From Pithys albifrons albifrons (taxonomy: Eukaryota > Chordata > Aves > Passeriformes > Thamnophilidae): DNA of 64,000 nucleotides. Shown piece after piece: positions 40,084 to 51,829 of this stretch (the stretch's first letter is position 1; each line of letters begins with the position of its first letter). The notes beneath the pieces were generated by a model, which saw only the letters and a program-made list of their open reading frames with translations, was not told where the DNA came from and made no database searches. Location: NCBI RefSeq assembly GCF_047495875.1, contig NC_092466.1, positions 13,264,561-13,328,560 of the forward strand. The letters are read 5' to 3'. Made by a program: the position numbers and the translations under genes.

Positions 40084-40089
40084 AATAAA
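40084..40089 (+). promoter_or_regulatory. STN1: Candidate STN1 poly(A) signal AATAAA
   Basis: A canonical hexamer about 1.25 kb after the stop. GT-rich sequence (CATGTGTGCC and TCTGGTTTGTTA) follows 35-65 bases later, somewhat far for a downstream element. Confidence 0.35.
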
Positions 40090-41088
40090 CCATATGCATG
40101 AGGAAAGCCAGTGAGGAGCCCCATGTGTGCCAGGTCTCTGGTTTGTTATATTATATGCCTCATTCCAAGCCCTGACTGCAGTGAGATATAGGCTAAGAGA
40201 AAGGCATGACAAAATATTTGGCATTTGCATTCAGAGGCCTGTGGAAAACTCTGGCCTTAAAGAGATGGTAAGTTTGTTCATAGTAGAAAACTATGCATGA
40301 ATCGTTCATTTGCTGTAAATCCCTGCTTGGTGCAGGACTCAATAGTTGGTTTCCCTGCAGGCTGCCCTGCTCTTCATGCTGCTGTTCTCAGTTGGGTCCC
40401 TTCTTAATATGGGCCCTGAACAGGTCCTGAAGGAATGTACCTGTGCAGAAGGAAGTAGAAGAGGGTTAAGGAAGAATTGTAGAGTGTTTCTTCCCCACTC
40501 TCTCCCCTCATAAATATCTCTGTAAATCAGGGAAAGAAGGCAGATTCTGAGTGAATTGGTACTGAGGGGAATTGTAGCTTTATGCCTCTGGGAAGGTCTG
40601 GTTGGCCACCTGGGGAGATTTACTTTTTAACTCCTGCTCTGATTACTGATCAGGAGTAAGTGATCAGTAAGTGATGCTTAAAAACAAAGGATAACTGGAA
40701 GAAGTAACTTGGAATGTTGATTCTGAAATTCAAATTCACTTCAGGAGTTGTCCATAATCAAGCAGTACCTGTGGTTAAGTTGCCTATTTGACATGAGCTT
40801 GAGGTTATTTTAAAGTATTTGGTATTTTGGACCTTGTGAAAGAGCATGGCATCTACTTTAAGACAGTGGCTTGGCCATTTTCTTGAAATGTTCCATGCTA
40901 GCAGAAGCCCATTTTGTTGGGAAAGGGTTAAAGGAGGACTGCTAGCTCAGTGGAAAAGGTGATCTCCTCTCTATAAGTTAGAAGAAAACCTTGGTTCTCC
41001 TGGGGGTGTCAGCCAAGTGTGTGGGCTGAATGAGTTTTGGGAGGAAAAGAGAGTTTGGAGATCACGTTGCTCTTTAAGATCTCTCTCA

Positions 41089-41094
41089 AATAAA
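41089..41094 (+). promoter_or_regulatory. STN1: Candidate STN1 poly(A) signal AATAAA, best context
   Basis: A canonical hexamer followed by a TACA cleavage-like site near 41115 and a strong GT-rich element (TTTGTGTTTTGCGTTTCTGTTG) directly after. If used, the 3' UTR would be about 2.3 kb. Confidence 0.4.
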
Positions 41095-43370
41095 TTCCTG
41101 CCAAAATAGGATTACATCTTTGTGTTTTGCGTTTCTGTTGCTTACAACTTTGAGGCTGCACTGCCTGTGTTTCAGATGTGTTTCTTTGTGTTAAGTTTGC
41201 CTAAAATTGCTGTCCACTGATTTTCTGTGCTTGGAGGTGAAGAGGGCACTTGTGTCTGCATCAGTCCTGCCCCTGTTGCAATTTGAAAGTGCTGACCAAC
41301 TGCAAAGCCTCCAAGATGAGGTGGGAGGAACTTCAGTCAGAAAACACAGATAGGTTGCTCTGGAAAGAACCTGTCCTTGGAAGTTTTTAAGTTGATCCTT
41401 GCTGGCAATGCTCAACTCTTGTGATGGAGGGTGAGTTCTGTTGGAGATTGCTCCCCAAGAACAGGAAAAAGGGATTTTCTCACTTGAGTTGACTCAGGGA
41501 AGTAAGATGAATGAACACAGAGGAGCCTACAATTTTTACAAGATTGAAAGGTTAAGGTAAAGTTAATGGAGGAGCCTAGACTTGAGCTTCACAGTTTCTA
41601 ATTCTGAATAACTGTACAGAATAGTTGTGTCTTAAGCTTGTATGCTTCATTTTTTCCATGGTAGCCACCCAACACAGACTAACATTCTGGTTGACAGCAT
41701 TCCCTCTCGTACCTACAGGGAATACCACATGCATGTGCCTGCACACAAGTACCCCAGCGAGCTGTGGAAGCACAGAGCTCACTGTAGGCTGGTTTACCCA
41801 TTCACTCAGTATCTCTACAGTGTGCTTCTGTGACAGCAGTCTAGACATACCCATATTGGTATAAGTCACCTTTATGTAAGTCTAACTACACACACTAGGG
41901 CTTTTACTGCTAATAAACTGTCTCTCTGTTTAAAGATCAGAGCCTTAACCAAGAGAGTCATATCATGCACACTGTTAAAATTCTTAGACCACACCTAAAA
42001 AATATTGTGCAGAACATTCAGTGAAAGCATGCTTTCTTGTTTTGTTTAATTGGAAAGCTCGTTAGGCAACACAATTATTAGTGGTTTATTAAAAGACTTT
42101 GAAGGTGGCACTTTAATGTAAAACTGACAAGAGAGAATTCATGTTGTATGAATGCTTCATGACCAGTTCCAGTTTCCATAGAAACACTTGCAGCAGTAAA
42201 AGGCAGGTAAGTAAAATGGAGTTTTTAAAAGCAGTCAGCCTTTTCATGTTACCTTAAAAAGGTAAGTTTCCAAAGAAATGCAGCACCTGAGAACAAAAGA
42301 TTACCAAACAATCTCAATATTCTATTCCAACAAAATGCAAGTTGTTTGCTTTTCTGACAAGGAAACAAAAGAACAGCTCTATCTTCAGTCCCCACCCTCT
42401 GCTTAGGTGAGAGAAGGGACGAGGTTGCTTCATGCCTCAGTTTCCCTCTTTTGTGAGTTGGGGGTAATACAGCTCCCTGTGCGTAAGCCTCACTTTTTGT
42501 TAATCCTAGTCATTAAAAGCTTCTTGAGATCAGTCATTGGGAGCTATTAGAGAAGAACTCTGTGGCTGTGTGGGAGGGAGTGAATGGATAGATGCTGGAG
42601 TGGGACTTTGAAAAAAGTTGCTCTTGGATTAGAAATAATAGCTTTGTGTTTTTCTGCCTCTCTTTCCATGCATATTGCTCTGCTTGACTTGTCTTCTTGC
42701 TCTCCAGGTCCTATGAAGCAATAATAGTCTCCCTGGTTTTATTTGTATCATATTTTTTTCCTGGAATCCTATTCCCTCTTTTGACTTCTTAGATGACTTC
42801 ATAAAAATAGAAATACAGATAAATGAGTTCTGAGTATTCTTGTTTTCAGATATTTGGACTGTAAATTTGTACCCATGAGGGTATGCATTTTACACAAACT
42901 ACCTGGAAAATGAAGCTTTAATTTCAAAGTAATAAATGAAAAAGGTAAATATTGGCTACATGACTAAAAGCTGGTACTGTTGTGGATCCATACAGACTTG
43001 TGTATTCCAGTGATGAACACCATAAACAGAAGGAGTTGCTAATTCATTATTCAGAATGGGAATTAATCAATGAGCAGCCAGTGAGGCATGGAGCCACATG
43101 GAGAATTACGAGGCAAAGTACTGAAAATCTGTTTGTCAGAGAAGTGCAGTTTGGTTTACTTTTCGAGTAAGCTGATCCTATAGGGAAAAGATGTGCCTAG
43201 CAAAGATTTGTATCTATAGTTACCTCTAAATGGGAAGGGAGCAAGTTCAGATCCCATGGGCAACCTGAATTTTGAAACTTCCTGTCAGTGCGGTGCTCCG
43301 TTCTTTATTGCCATCTTTCAGCACTCTCCAGTCCTCCTGCCCCAACCCTTCAGGCTAGTGAGCAAACAAA

Positions 43371-43396
43371 AGTTCAACCACAAAGTTCAACCACAA
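43371..43396 (+). repeat. Perfect 13-bp tandem duplication
   Basis: AGTTCAACCACAA occurs twice in a row with no mismatch. It is probably a small slippage duplication. Confidence 0.95.
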
Positions 43397-44187
43397 AGAT
43401 AAAAGAATAGTTTTAATAATTGGTTATCATCCTCCAGGAGCCCCAGCGTTACAGCAACATTTTTGTGGATGCTTGCTGGAAGCAGGGAATTGCTGAACCA
43501 GGGATCTTGGGTTTCATTCCCAGCAATATGCCTTGCCAGGCCTTCCCCCTAATTTCTTTCATCTATTTCTGCTCTCCACTCTCTCCTCTGACTCATTGCT
43601 CGGCCCCTTCATTCACAATCTCATGGTTCATCTCTGTACCACAGATCCTGTCAAACCGCCTTCCTCTCTATTTTGTTGCCTTTATCTTTCCTAACTCAAA
43701 TGTCCTTGTCAACATCTCGCAATTGAAAGTTTCAGTATAATCTGCTTGCCTGACTGACCTGGCACTATTCACAGCCTATTCTGATTCCAGCAGGCTGTGC
43801 TTTTCTCCTTGCCTAGGCCACTAGAAGAGACAGAAGACAGCCACATCACTCTTGAGCTTTCTTCCCCGTGCAGTTTGCAGCAGGGAAGAGCTGCAATTTC
43901 AGGAAAACAGCACTTTTTACACCCTGCCTTCCCAAAGATCCAGTGGCACCCTCGAAGATTTTAGTGGTGGTTTGCTTGTAGGTATCCAAATACAAAATAA
44001 ATATACTTAAAAAATAAACACCACTCATGTCTTGCCCAAAACTGAGCAAGCACAAGTCACGCTTCTGAGAGGAGCTCTCCCTGCCACTTTCATGTCCTTG
44101 CAGATTTTATTGCAAACACGTTCTCTGACATTGATGTGAACTTTCAGCGTGTGTGTCTACCAGTTGCTGAGCCTCCTTTTAGCCTGT

Positions 44188-44271
44188 TTGGTTGGTTGGG
44201 GTTTTGTTGGGGGTATTTTTGGGTTTGTTGGGTTTTTTGGGGTTTTGGTTTTTTTTTTTTGTGGTGGTTGT
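44188..44271 (+). repeat. T/G-rich low-complexity tract with a canonical G-quadruplex motif
   Basis: From 44198 to 44242 there are five runs of three or more G (at 44198-44201, 44209-44213, 44221-44223, 44230-44232 and 44239-44242) separated by loops of 7, 7, 6 and 6 bases. A run of about 13 T follows. Confidence 0.9.
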
Positions 44272-47200
44272 TTTTTCTCTGAGGAGGTGTGATTTTATTC
44301 TGATGTGATTATACTGTGTGTCTGGGCATTTATCAGCTTCTGTCCCAGCATCCAAAGTGACTTTGGCTAGTTAAGAGGGGTGAAGGATTCTGAGCTGTTA
44401 TGGTCTGGCATATTTTTAGAAAATGAATGCACTGATAGAAGAGGGAAGCTCAAATCAGTGCCTCCATTAAAGGGAAGGAAGAAACTCAGTCATACAACAC
44501 CGGAGAAACCACACATGAGACAGTCCCAAGGAACCTGGTTTTGTACCTTCTGCAGCCACAAGTAGTGCTTGTTCTGCAGTGCTCTTCTAAGAAATGACTG
44601 GACTGTTTTTTCTGAAGTTTTGTTACAGAGATTGTCCCAAGACAGACAGTCATGATGGCAAACTGCAAATCAAACAGTTAAAATCTGGTAAAGCTACAGC
44701 ATCTACATTGGGGTACAAAGTTGAGCAACTGATTGTTAGTTATGCCACAAGTTCATTCCCACTAGTATCTTTTAAACGCGCAATGAAAGCCATTCTAATC
44801 TAGTCATGGTAATTTACAAGTTGAAACCAGCCCAGCTTAACAAGATTGCCTGAGAAATAGAACCAGGAATTTGCCAGTGAAAGAAATAACCTAAAGGAAT
44901 AATTTTCAGCAAGTGTTGAACTACTGAACACTGCAGTGCCAATTAACCTGGCACAACATGTCCTACAGCTCTTGTTTTAGCTTGCTGTTTTGTTATTGAT
45001 TGAAAGAATGAACACTCCTTCTCTACCAGCTAGAACTGGAGTTCTCTGACACCTTCACATCTCTCTTCTGGGAACAAGGTAAGATAAATTGCAAATGTAT
45101 GTCACTGCATTGCAGCCAACACGATTAAATGCAGTATATGCCAAGTCGGTTACTGACCTGGAAAGTTCATGGTTCCTCCCAGGAATGGAGATCTCATCCA
45201 GATATTATAGTGATATTTGGAAATAGGAGGGAGGAATCTTCCCTCAAATGTCTTCCCCAACAATGGACTCACGCCAGCCCTGCAGGCCTACCTGATTCTA
45301 ACATGTGCTCTTCTTGGCAGGGTATGAATGTGGTAGGGAAATGAAAAGGGTGCTTGGGGCTGGGTTTTTCTCCTGTTGCCAAAATTGGTCACATTGAGAG
45401 TGTAGGGGTTGTTCGTGCATTCATGTAAAACTTTGCTGTAACGTCCACAAAATAACCTCTGAGCTGTAACAAGGCAGCTGGTGTTCTGAAACTACTGCCT
45501 ACACTGCTGGTTAATACTCTGTCATTGTTTTCCTTCCCCACCTTGTCTCTTTTCTCCTAATTACATCTTTTGAACTTACGTCCTCTTTCTCTCTTTGTCC
45601 TTCTGGGAGTACAGTGATCCAGGACAAACAATGGGAGCAAACTGATACAGAGAATAGCTTTTGTTGGAACTCTGAATGTAGGAAAGGGTGAGAAATACAG
45701 AGGAAGCTGAAGGAGGAGGATTTAGCTCAAAGATGTTTGAAATCAGTCCTACTGAAAAAGGCTAAGGAAAGAATTGCCTAATGATGCTGTAGACATCTGT
45801 TTCAGAACAGGCAGCAGGTGTTGCATGTAATGAAACTATTTTATTCGTACTAATTTATTTTTTGCAATTAGAAAGCAGGGTAGGAAATGAGGTCAGGAAA
45901 AATGGAGTAAGAGTTCATTTACCATAAACAGCTGGACAAATTTACATAGAGCATAGTAGCATTTATATACTCTTCCTCTGCCTTTCTTATACTATCCTTG
46001 AACAGTTCTGCTGTTCTGTAGAGTATATTGTCCTTCCTAAAAGACCAGTGCCTTGGGTGCTCAAGGTTAGATGCTAAAGTGAAAGTTGGCCACCAACATG
46101 GCTTAGAGGATCAAAATGGTCAGAGTAATGTAATTGTCACTTACCCAGATGCTGTTATTAACTGATGGAAACAATCATGGGAATGAAGCTACCTTTGTCT
46201 CAAATAGTTTTTTGTGCCTCAGTCACTAGAGCAGTGGCCAGGAAAGACTCCCTTCAGTGAAACTGTCTTAAGGCTTGCATCCCTGGTGCTGCATGGCCTT
46301 AGCTTAGCACGTGTCTGGATCCAGATAAATGTTTGGAATCATGTGGATCATGTGTCCACTACTCCAAACTAAAAATCACACCTTCTAGAGAAACTGAAGC
46401 TGCACTTCCCACAAGACATTTTCTTGTTTGGGATGTTGTTCTTGTTCACTGTCCTACAGGGCATTTGGTTTTCCAAGCATCTCCACTTACTGCCCTACAA
46501 TGTCTAACCTCAGTCTAATGACTAGGACAAAAAAAAGCAAACTATTTATGTCTGCCCATGGGTTTGATGTTGGTGTTGAGGAGGTCCAAAAGTGCTCTTC
46601 CTAAAGAATTCTTTCACCTGGGAAAACCACTTTGCTTTTGCATGAAGGTAACAAACCAAAACAAAATCAATGCATTCCACTGCTGAGTGGTAGAGGTTAC
46701 ATGTTACAGATTTCTTCCTCCAGTGCCAAGCTTGTGCATTTGTCACTTATATTCAAACTGCAGTTCAATGAGTAACTTTTCATAAGCTTTTATTTGTACA
46801 TTTTTGTAGTTCACAGCCTGTCAGTCAAGTATTTTCTGGTTTGGATATTGGCAGATAAATTCTACTTTGTCTAGGGAGTCTGCAGCCAAGTAAAATTACT
46901 GTTTGGCTTCAGAGGAGGCTGAGTGAGTAAGAATAGTGAACAAGGGAATTCAAGTTTTAATAGGGGTTGGTGGAAATTTTAAATCTGGTGACATGGGACT
47001 TAATGTCGATGTATATATATATAGAGGTAACATGGGAAGAAAATGCAATGAAAGACTACTTCTTCCTAGAGTGACTTTATTTGTAACAAGGTTGTGTTTT
47101 CATCAGTAATAGATGGTGATAATTTTTGCAGAGGGTAAGGCAGAAGCCAGTCTCATAATTTGCTATTTTGAGAACAATGAAATTGACTGAAGTCAGGGAT

Positions 47201-48435
47201 AGCATCCAGGAAGAAAGCTGGGAAATCCCAGTCCAAACCTGCCTTCAGCTATCTCAAATGTAAGCCTGACATGTATATCACACATCAAGAAAAGTGTGGC
47301 TTAGACTTGCTTTATTTTTTTAAGCACATAGCAGATATATACAAAGCCTTCATAACAATGGAAAAGTACAAGGTGTATGTGGATGAAAACCAGTGTGCAA
47401 TTTGCTGCTACTATGCTGAACAGTGTGCAATGCACACTCCCTAGTTGGAAATCCTTCATCCTCAACTGGTAAGAGAGGACTGAAAAATAACATTTGTTAT
47501 GAAAGAGTTAAACTGTAAGATAGCTGCTTCAAGAAAAGGCTAATCTATAATTTAAGTCCAGAGAAAGAAGCAGCTCTTTCATAATGTAAGTAAAAGCTGT
47601 TATGCCATGGGGAAAGCATGTACACTGCTTGCAGAAGGAATTATTATTTTGGTTTTTCCATTATAGTAAATTGCACAGAGGGGCTGACAAAGCAGCACTC
47701 TCTGGTGAGGAGGTGGGAAGGGGAAAGGGTATAATACTGTGCTCGAGGAGGTGGGGGTTGCTCTGCTAGCACGGCTGCTGGTTTCTTTGGCTGATTTCTA
47801 CCTTATTAGCTGGGCCTGTTTATCTCCCAAGTGAATTTCATTTGAAGAGCAGCAATCTCCCAAGAAGATGGAATGCAATTGGCTTTTTAAAAAGTAAGAG
47901 AAAAAGATTGCATCATGTTTTGTGTTTTCAGAATTTGATAATTTGAATGCCAGACAGGTTCTACTATGCCTGTCATTCCTATCAAAAGCTGGGTATATGG
48001 AAACACTGAAGTGGAAGGGACTGGATGGAAAGCAGCCCTTTTAAGAAGCTGGGGGTTTTTAAGTACAGAAGCTAAGAGTGGATTGTAACAAAGGCTCTGT
48101 TATGCTGTTGCACATCAGAGCCAAAAAAACCCTAAGGGGCAGATCTCTAGTACCATGTCTAGTAGATAATACATGCAATTCTGGTTGCCAGTAATGAGTT
48201 GTGTGGCTAATCTGTCATGCACAGCACTGCACAGCTCCCCTTCCCCCAAGGGGCTGAGCTCACTGCACTTTGCTTCCTCCCAGGGAGCTGAACACCCTTA
48301 GAGCCTCTCATTTAGTGGGACAGGAAAACTGTGTTCCTTCTGCTTGCCCAGCCAGAAAACAGAAAGAAAAATCATCTTTAACAAAAACTCCAGCCACATC
48401 AGACAGGTCTGTTAGACCCCAGCACGGTTAATATT

Positions 48436-48451
48436 GGGGGGGAGGGGGGGG
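48436..48451 (+). repeat. G-run, 15 of 16 bases G
   Basis: Seven G, one A, then eight G. This allows a G-quadruplex with single-base loops on the + strand. It may also be a site of sequencing length error. Confidence 0.9.
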
Positions 48452-51400
48452 CTGTTACTTATCTACAGTGATATGCCATGAATTAAAAAGAGGCATTAGA
48501 AATGGTCCTAATGGAGCACAGAAAAGCCTGTCCCTTGTTTTATTTTCTCACTGATTTAACGATCCAAATGTTTTCAATTTACAACTCAAAAGCTTATTTA
48601 CAAAATTTTGCCAGCATGACAGAGTCCTCTTGAAATATGAAAACTCAAGTCATGCTCCAGCCCTGAAACCATCACACACACACATTCTGTCACGCATCAG
48701 CTTTTGCTGTAATTGGAGCAGGGTCTAGGCTGCCGGGCTGTAGCTGCACTAGATCTGTGAGGCTAATGTGATTACCTGTTTGTTCAAAAAAAAAGCAAAA
48801 AAGCATCTTTGCCCAAATACCCACATAGCAAAAGAGTAGAATAAAGCTTTTAAAAATATCTGGTTTATCTCAGTCTTCAGAAGTCTGAATTTCCCAGGGT
48901 ATTCCTCAGGTGAATTTTATTGGAAGTGTGTGTCTGTGAAGGTGAATTATTAAATCAGCTGTTAATATTTATATTAATATATGTATTAAAACTGTTATAA
49001 TAACAGTGATATTTTCATTAAATGATAGGGCTTCAGTAATGGAGACTTCAAGGAAAAAAAATGTAAATACTAGGAGTTTTGGCATTAAAATCCCTAGACT
49101 TAGTTATTTTCCTACAAATTCACAGTGACTTGGCCTGAGTGTTCATGGCCTGAGTCAGGTATAGGCTGTTCTGCATGTAGGATTGGCCTGGCAACAAGCC
49201 TGCCATGCTCCTCGCTGCATATCCAGCCTTTTTTTCATTCAGTCCCAGCAGCTGGAGCCTGGCTCTCCAACGCAAGGCTGGGAAGTGCCGTCAGGATCAA
49301 TTTCCCAGCTGCTGCCTAAGACGGGAGCAGATTTTCCCAAGCCCGTAGCATAATAAGGGGTTTCGATTGTTTTTGTGCCAGTGTTGCAATACTCAGAGAT
49401 TGGACTCCCACTAGACTGGGTGTTGTACATATTTTAAAAGAACAATCCATGCCTCTAGCAATATACATTTTTTCTGTGTGGATGGATGGATGCAGCAAAC
49501 AACAAGGAGAGGAAAAAGTGGTAGTGAGCTCAAAAACATCAGATGGTGGAGGAGGAGGGGGACAGAGTTGTACAAGGGCTTCTCAGGTGGAGAGGACTCT
49601 CTAGAATGCAGGAGAATCAAATTGTTTTGAATAGAGGGAAGGTGAACAGTGGACCAGATGCTGTCAAAGAATGGGATAGACACCAAAGGAACACAAACTC
49701 CAAGGCACTGGTCTCAGGCTTGACTGAAAATAGCATCTTCTTCTTACAAGAGCAGATGAGAAGAGTATCAGTAAAAATATGCCAATTAGTAAGATTGTCA
49801 GGAAGGACGAGGCAGGGTGTTGGGTGAGTGATGTATTTCGTTTCTTTCCCTCACACTGACATGTTTTGAAAGCTGTTTTAAAACAAACCCTGAGTGTTTT
49901 CAACAACGGAGGGGACCCTCTATTCTTTTTTTGGAAGGGAAAATAGAAGAACAGGGTGGAATGTCTGATGTGTATTGACAATGGCTCACAGGGAAGAGGC
50001 ATCCAAGACCCAAAAGACTGGCCATGCCAGAAATATTTTTATCAATGGGTTATTTGAATATTTACATTTTCAAGGAGGAATCTTCTGTTTGCTCTGCACA
50101 CACCAGGGACTTCCTGGCCAGCCTAAACAGTAAAGGTTTCTAATGTAAATAATTGCTCTGCTGCCTTCTGTCATGCATGGGGATTAGAGGTGGGAAGTCC
50201 CTCAAAGAAGAGGAGGGAAGAAGGTGCCTTGAAGAAGAAGAGACAAGCCTCAAAACTGACAATGGAAGTGAGCATGTGAACTTTTTGCTGCTGTCATCCT
50301 CCCTGTTACTAAACATTAGTCTTACGTATACCTGTGTACATCCTAGGGTGGGATGCTAGGATTTTAGCATTTTATGTCAGTTCTTTAGTTTTAGTAAACT
50401 GTGTATGAGCTGAGGAGTGAGGGGAAGGCTGACTCAGAGCATTTGTCTCTGGCATTATGCAGCAGGTACCTGGTTCCCACCTGGCAGTAGTTGATAGCTT
50501 GTGTAGTGATGGGTCTGTCTGTGGAAACCAGCTGTGGTTCAAAAACAGCCACTTTAACGTCAGCCTTCTGGTTCACTTAGGTACGGCTTTGTGACTCTGG
50601 TGTCTGTCTTATGATCGTTGTTGCAGGGCTGGTAACATTGTAAAAGTTCCGATTCAGAGATTGTGCCTATAGGGTGTCCAATGAAATAACATGGACATGG
50701 ACAGTTCTCACTGTAAATAAGGAGCTTATTTTAGCAGGAGCTGGGACCTCTGCACTCGTAGGCTTGCAGATCTAGACCCATCAGCAGTGCTCTGGAACCT
50801 TCCTGGAAAATCTGCATGGGGCCACTGTTCAAGAGGCTTTAGAGGAATGAGAGATCTTAGTGACTTCAGCTAATTTGGTAAATAGCTTATGAATGTCATA
50901 AAACAAGCTGAGGGCTGAAAGATCACATTGAAGTTCCCATCTCTGACATAACTTTAAAATAATCATGAGCAAAATAATGACGCATTATTGAAAAGGAAAA
51001 TAAACCCAAAGAAATCCAACCTGAAATTTCTGGGGCAAACTCTTCTTGGAGTGTGAGTGCAGAAGATGATGATGCTCATTTATCTGTATACACAAAAAGC
51101 AGAAATGGGTTTATATCTGCAAAAGCCCTCATGACAGAGGGTCTGCATGACCTTTCTCCAGCTCTAACCCCTCTGTGTCCCTGCGGGACAGGGCAGTGAG
51201 GACCTCTCCAAGCGGTGGCCAGCCTTGAGCTCCCCGCTGCAGCCTGATGGGCGCGGGCTCGGCCCTTCACTCACAGCTTTGCGGCGTGACCTTGGCCGCC
51301 CGCTCGGGGAGGGTATTTCGGACATTTCTGCAGTGATGGGGGGCCCTGGGGTAATCCCGCCTTTCCTCTCCCCTGGGGCGTCTCAGCAGAGAGCGGGGGT

Positions 51401-51470
51401 CTAGGGGTAGCCGCCCGACACCTCCGGGCGGGGCAGCCGCGTCCCCGGCACACGGGGGCGGTGGCTCCCG

Positions 51471-51505
51471 GTCCCGTCCCGTCCCGTCCCGTCCCGTCCC
51501 GTCCC
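51471..51505 (+). repeat. (GTCCC)7 pentanucleotide tandem repeat
   Basis: Seven perfect GTCCC copies lie in the CpG island about 250 bp before the SH3PXD2A start codon. On the minus strand this reads as GGGAC repeats, which have four or more GGG runs separated by two-base loops. Confidence 0.97.
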
Positions 51506-51757
51506 GACGGAGCCCCCCGGGGGGCGGAGCCGCCGGCCTGGCGCGGCCCCTCCCGCCGCCGCAGTGGCCGCGCAGCGAGCAGGGAGCGGAGCCGGGCTGG
51601 GCTGCCGGAGAGGGGAGCCGCCGCCGCGGGGCGGAGCCGGCACCGGGGCATCCTCCCTTCCCTCCCTCCCTGCCGCCCGCCCGGCATCGCCGCGGCGGGC
51701 AGCGCGGCGGAGGGTGCTGCCAGCGCCGGCGGGAGCGGCGCCGCGGGGTGCGCGAAG

Positions 51758-51829
51758 ATGCTGTCCTACAGCGTGCTGGACGCCAACGTGGTGGACGTGG
51801 AGAAGCGGAGAAACCCCTCGAAGCACTAC
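51758..51829 (+). CDS. SH3PXD2A: SH3PXD2A (TKS5/FISH) first coding exon, residues 1-24, partial gene
   Basis: The ATG at 51758 has A at -3. It opens a 24-codon exon ending at a phase-0 donor, GTGAGT, at 51830. The peptide's VVDVEKRRNPSKHY is the start of the PX domain of SH3PXD2A. The paralogue SH3PXD2B reads differently here as I recall it (VLDVQKRRVPNKHY). SH3PXD2A is a Src-substrate scaffold with a phosphoinositide-binding PX domain and several SH3 domains. It organises podosomes and invadopodia. The expected next exon (starting VYIINVTW in mammals) was not found up to 64000, so the rest of the gene lies downstream. Position inside a CpG island and synteny after STN1 both support the call. 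Confidence 0.93.

Larger units (their letters stand above)
38834..51239. other. STN1 3' UTR and intergenic region before SH3PXD2A
   Basis: The STN1 3' UTR occupies the first part (end unknown). The rest shows no coding exon that I recognise. It holds two G-quadruplex motifs (44198-44242 and 48436-48451), a 13-bp tandem duplication at 43371-43396, a CA run near 48672 and short AT-rich tracts. No CR1 or SINE was recognised here. Confidence 0.75.

Noticed and set aside
40939..41012. tRNA-like stretch with TAGCTCAGTGG and GGTTCTCCTGG
   Set aside because: The A box lacks one base, the B box has several mismatches and no cloverleaf is evident. At most a decayed tRNA-derived remnant.
44380..44565. 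Zinc-finger-like peptide with a PEKPH linker and CTFCSHK
   Set aside because: There is no complete C2H2 spacing and no repeated finger; a chance likeness.
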